Shown here: piece after piece, positions 6,429 through 7,923 of the stretch
Position numbering within the stretch: the first letter of the stretch is position 1
Layout of the letters: the number at the start of each line of letters is the position of its first letter
DNA from: an uncultured Collinsella sp.
GTDB lineage: Bacteria > Actinomycetota > Coriobacteriia > Coriobacteriales > Coriobacteriaceae
Length of the DNA: 7,923 nucleotides
Reading direction: 5' to 3'
NCBI GenBank assembly: GCA_902470265.1
Contig: CABRFW010000066.1
Location: 1-7,923 of the forward strand
The notes under the pieces: generated by a model
What the model was told of the DNA's origin: nothing
What the model saw: only the letters and a program-made list of their open reading frames with translations
Database searches by the model: none
Translations under genes and position numbers: made by a program

Positions 6429-7772
6429 ATGGCTAAGCGTTCTGGGTCGTATGTCGTTCCTTTCTCGTTTAAGTTGCTTTCGTTTGGTGAGGCTGTTGCT
6501 TTGGCTGCTGATACGGGGCGGATTTCTGGGGATGCTGGTCCTTTGCTTGAGACGGTTGTCGATATGCTCGATGAGCTGGGGCGTCCGGACGAGTACTTCG
6601 ATTGCATTCAGGTTGCCGGCACCAATGGCAAGACTTCGACTACGCGTTTTTCGGCTGCCATTCTTCGTGGCGAGGGGCTCAAGACCGCGCTATATACGTC
6701 GCCGCAGCTTGTTCGCTATCCCGAACGCATGGAGGTCGATGGACGCGTCGTGAGCGACGAGGCGTTTGCCCGTGGCGTTTCGGCCGCTGTTGAGGCGGGG
6801 CATCGAGTGAATGCCCGTCGTGTGGCAGCGGGGGAGCGCGCCTATTCCATCACACCGTTTGACCTGCTGACGGCCGCAGCGCTTGTGGTGTTTGCCGAGG
6901 CTGCGGTGGATGTTGCCGTGCTCGAGGTCGGCATGGGCGGACGTTGGGACGCCACGAGTGCGACCGATTCTGTCGCCGTTGCCATCACGGGCATCGGACT
7001 CGATCACACACGTATTTTGGGCGACACGCTCGAGGCCATTGCGGGGGAGAAGGCTGCGGTTATCAAGCCCGGGCGCTTGGTTGTTTTGGGTGAGGGAACG
7101 CATGAGCCGAGCGTTCAGCGCGTGATGGATGCACGTTGTCGCGAGTGCGGCGTTGTGCCGCTCGTGGTGAGCCATACGACGACTAAACTTCCGGCACACG
7201 TGGGCGATACGGTGGAGTTTAGCTGCACCACGCCGCGTGCGATCTATACGTCGAGCATGGTCAAACCGTCCTATCAGCCGCAGAATGCCGCGTGCGCGAT
7301 TATGCTGTGCGAGGGGTATCTGGGTCGCGAGCTCGACCACGATGCGCTGGATGCCTCGCTTATGGGCTGCCCCACACCTGGTCGTTTTGACGTGCTGGGG
7401 ACCGATCCGCTCAAGCTGATCGACGCCTGCCATAACCCTCAGAGCTGCGAGAACTTTGTGAGCGCGCTGGACGAGATCGATCCGTGCGTTGAGAATCGCC
7501 CCACGCTGCTGTGTGCCGCGCTGGCCGACAAGGACGTGGCAGGCATCGTCGACGTGTTGATCCCGGCTTTCCCGCGCGTGGTTGTGACCCAGACCGATTC
7601 CGACCGCGCCCTGCCGGCAGAGGAACTCGCCGCCCTGGTGGACGCCGATAAGCTCGCGGGCGTATACCAGAGCGTGCCCGAGGCCCTCGCTGCCTTCGAT
7701 GCCGCGGGCGAGCCCTTTGTAGCAGCCGGCACCATCACCCTAGCCGGCGAAGTAGCCGGTCTGCTGCGCTAA
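6429..7772 (+). CDS. folC: Bifunctional folylpolyglutamate synthase / dihydrofolate synthase FolC
   Basis: FolC is a Mur-ligase-family ATP-dependent enzyme. It adds glutamate to dihydropteroate or to folates, making the retained, active cofactor forms in the cytoplasm. The protein has 447 residues from the ATG at 6429, typical for the family. Seen: the P-loop AGTNGKT at 63-69; YTSPQLVRYPERMEVDG; the central motif LEVGMGGRWDAT (165-176); ITGIGLDHTRILGDT followed by EKAAVIKPG; and, in the C-terminal domain, PGRFDVLG and DACHNPQS, in the place of the family's DGAHNP. A TTG start at 6390 is rejected because it would translate across the terminator-like hairpin. GGGGGA at 6414-6419 precedes the chosen ATG at a rather long spacing of nine bases. 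The first 45 or so codons are T-ending to an unusual degree for this window, while the 3' part returns to the C- and G-ending norm. valS-folC adjacency is common in Gram-positive bacteria. Confidence 0.95.
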   Translation: MAKRSGSYVVPFSFKLLSFGEAVALAADTGRISGDAGPLLETVVDMLDELGRPDEYFDCIQVAGTNGKTSTTRFSAAILRGEGLKTALYTSPQLVRYPERMEVDGRVVSDEAFARGVSAAVEAGHRVNARRVAAGERAYSITPFDLLTAAALVVFAEAAVDVAVLEVGMGGRWDATSATDSVAVAITGIGLDHTRILGDTLEAIAGEKAAVIKPGRLVVLGEGTHEPSVQRVMDARCRECGVVPLVVSHTTTKLPAHVGDTVEFSCTTPRAIYTSSMVKPSYQPQNAACAIMLCEGYLGRELDHDALDASLMGCPTPGRFDVLGTDPLKLIDACHNPQSCENFVSALDEIDPCVENRPTLLCAALADKDVAGIVDVLIPAFPRVVVTQTDSDRALPAEELAALVDADKLAGVYQSVPEALAAFDAAGEPFVAAGTITLAGEVAGLLR

Positions 7773-7786
7773 CCCATCCCCTCATC

Positions 7787-7853
7787 AGTTGCGGTGAAAT
7801 ACGGACTGTTTTACAAGCCAGAAGTCTCAAACAGTCCGTATATCACCGCAACT
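7787..7853. repeat. Long imperfect palindrome after folC
   Basis: Arms of 25 nt (7787-7811 and 7829-7853) pair at 24 positions, with a single A/A mismatch (7798 with 7842), around a 17-nt loop. It begins 14 bases after the folC stop. Neither side has a run of T on its transcribed strand, so it is not a standard terminator, though it could protect or process a 3' end. It does not share the conserved blocks of elements A and B. A dispersed extragenic palindrome family is a reasonable alternative. The remaining 70 bases to the window end show no gene; TATAGT at 7882-7887 resembles a -10 box but lacks a -35 partner. Confidence 0.8.
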
Positions 7854-7923
7854 CAAAAGCAGCCAATTTGGGACGTGTCTCTATAGTTTTGTCAACCGCG
7901 TGCTTCGCGCCATTTCGGCATGA

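Noticed and set aside
7882..7895. Promoter at the right edge (TATAGT on +, TTGACA on -)
   Set aside because: Each is a good single hexamer without a correctly spaced partner, and no gene start can be tied to either inside the window.

Overview
The window is about 60-65% G+C. Its genes strongly prefer C- and G-ending codons, and the gene order is tig (partial), clpP, clpX, valS, folC, all on the + strand. The protein sequences look most like high-G+C Gram-positive bacteria of the Coriobacteriia, with Collinsella the best guess. That assignment comes from familiarity with the sequences, not from a search.

Layout. Positions 1-972 hold the C-terminal three quarters of trigger factor, entering from the left edge. 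Positions 973-1135 are an intergenic stretch with a strong 11-bp hairpin. ClpP (1136-1756) and ClpX (1758-3164) are separated by one base and close with a clear intrinsic terminator (3187-3226). Positions 3227-3451 hold a candidate extended -10 promoter and a large structured element A, built on a perfect 26-bp inverted repeat, just before the valS ribosome binding site. Valyl-tRNA synthetase occupies 3452-6148. Positions 6149-6428 hold a second structured element B on the opposite strand, a nested stem-loop, an extended -10-like box and a terminator-like hairpin. FolC (folylpolyglutamate/dihydrofolate synthase) runs from 6429 to 7772. Positions 7773-7923 contain a 25-bp imperfect inverted repeat with a 17-nt loop and no recognisable gene.

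The genes are housekeeping. Trigger factor folds nascent chains, ClpXP degrades proteins that fail or are tagged, ValS charges tRNA-Val, and FolC makes and extends folate cofactors. No defence system, mobile-element protein, CRISPR array or tRNA/rRNA gene was seen.

The most unusual content is non-coding. Elements A and B flank valS in opposite orientation and read as two members of one family when B is taken on the - strand. They share TTCCGCACG, a 9-bp hairpin closed by CAC/GTG around a TTAAT loop, and a CAGGAC-type block. Their long outer stems differ in sequence but each remains self-complementary. This looks like conservation of structure, either as an RNA or as a folded DNA element.
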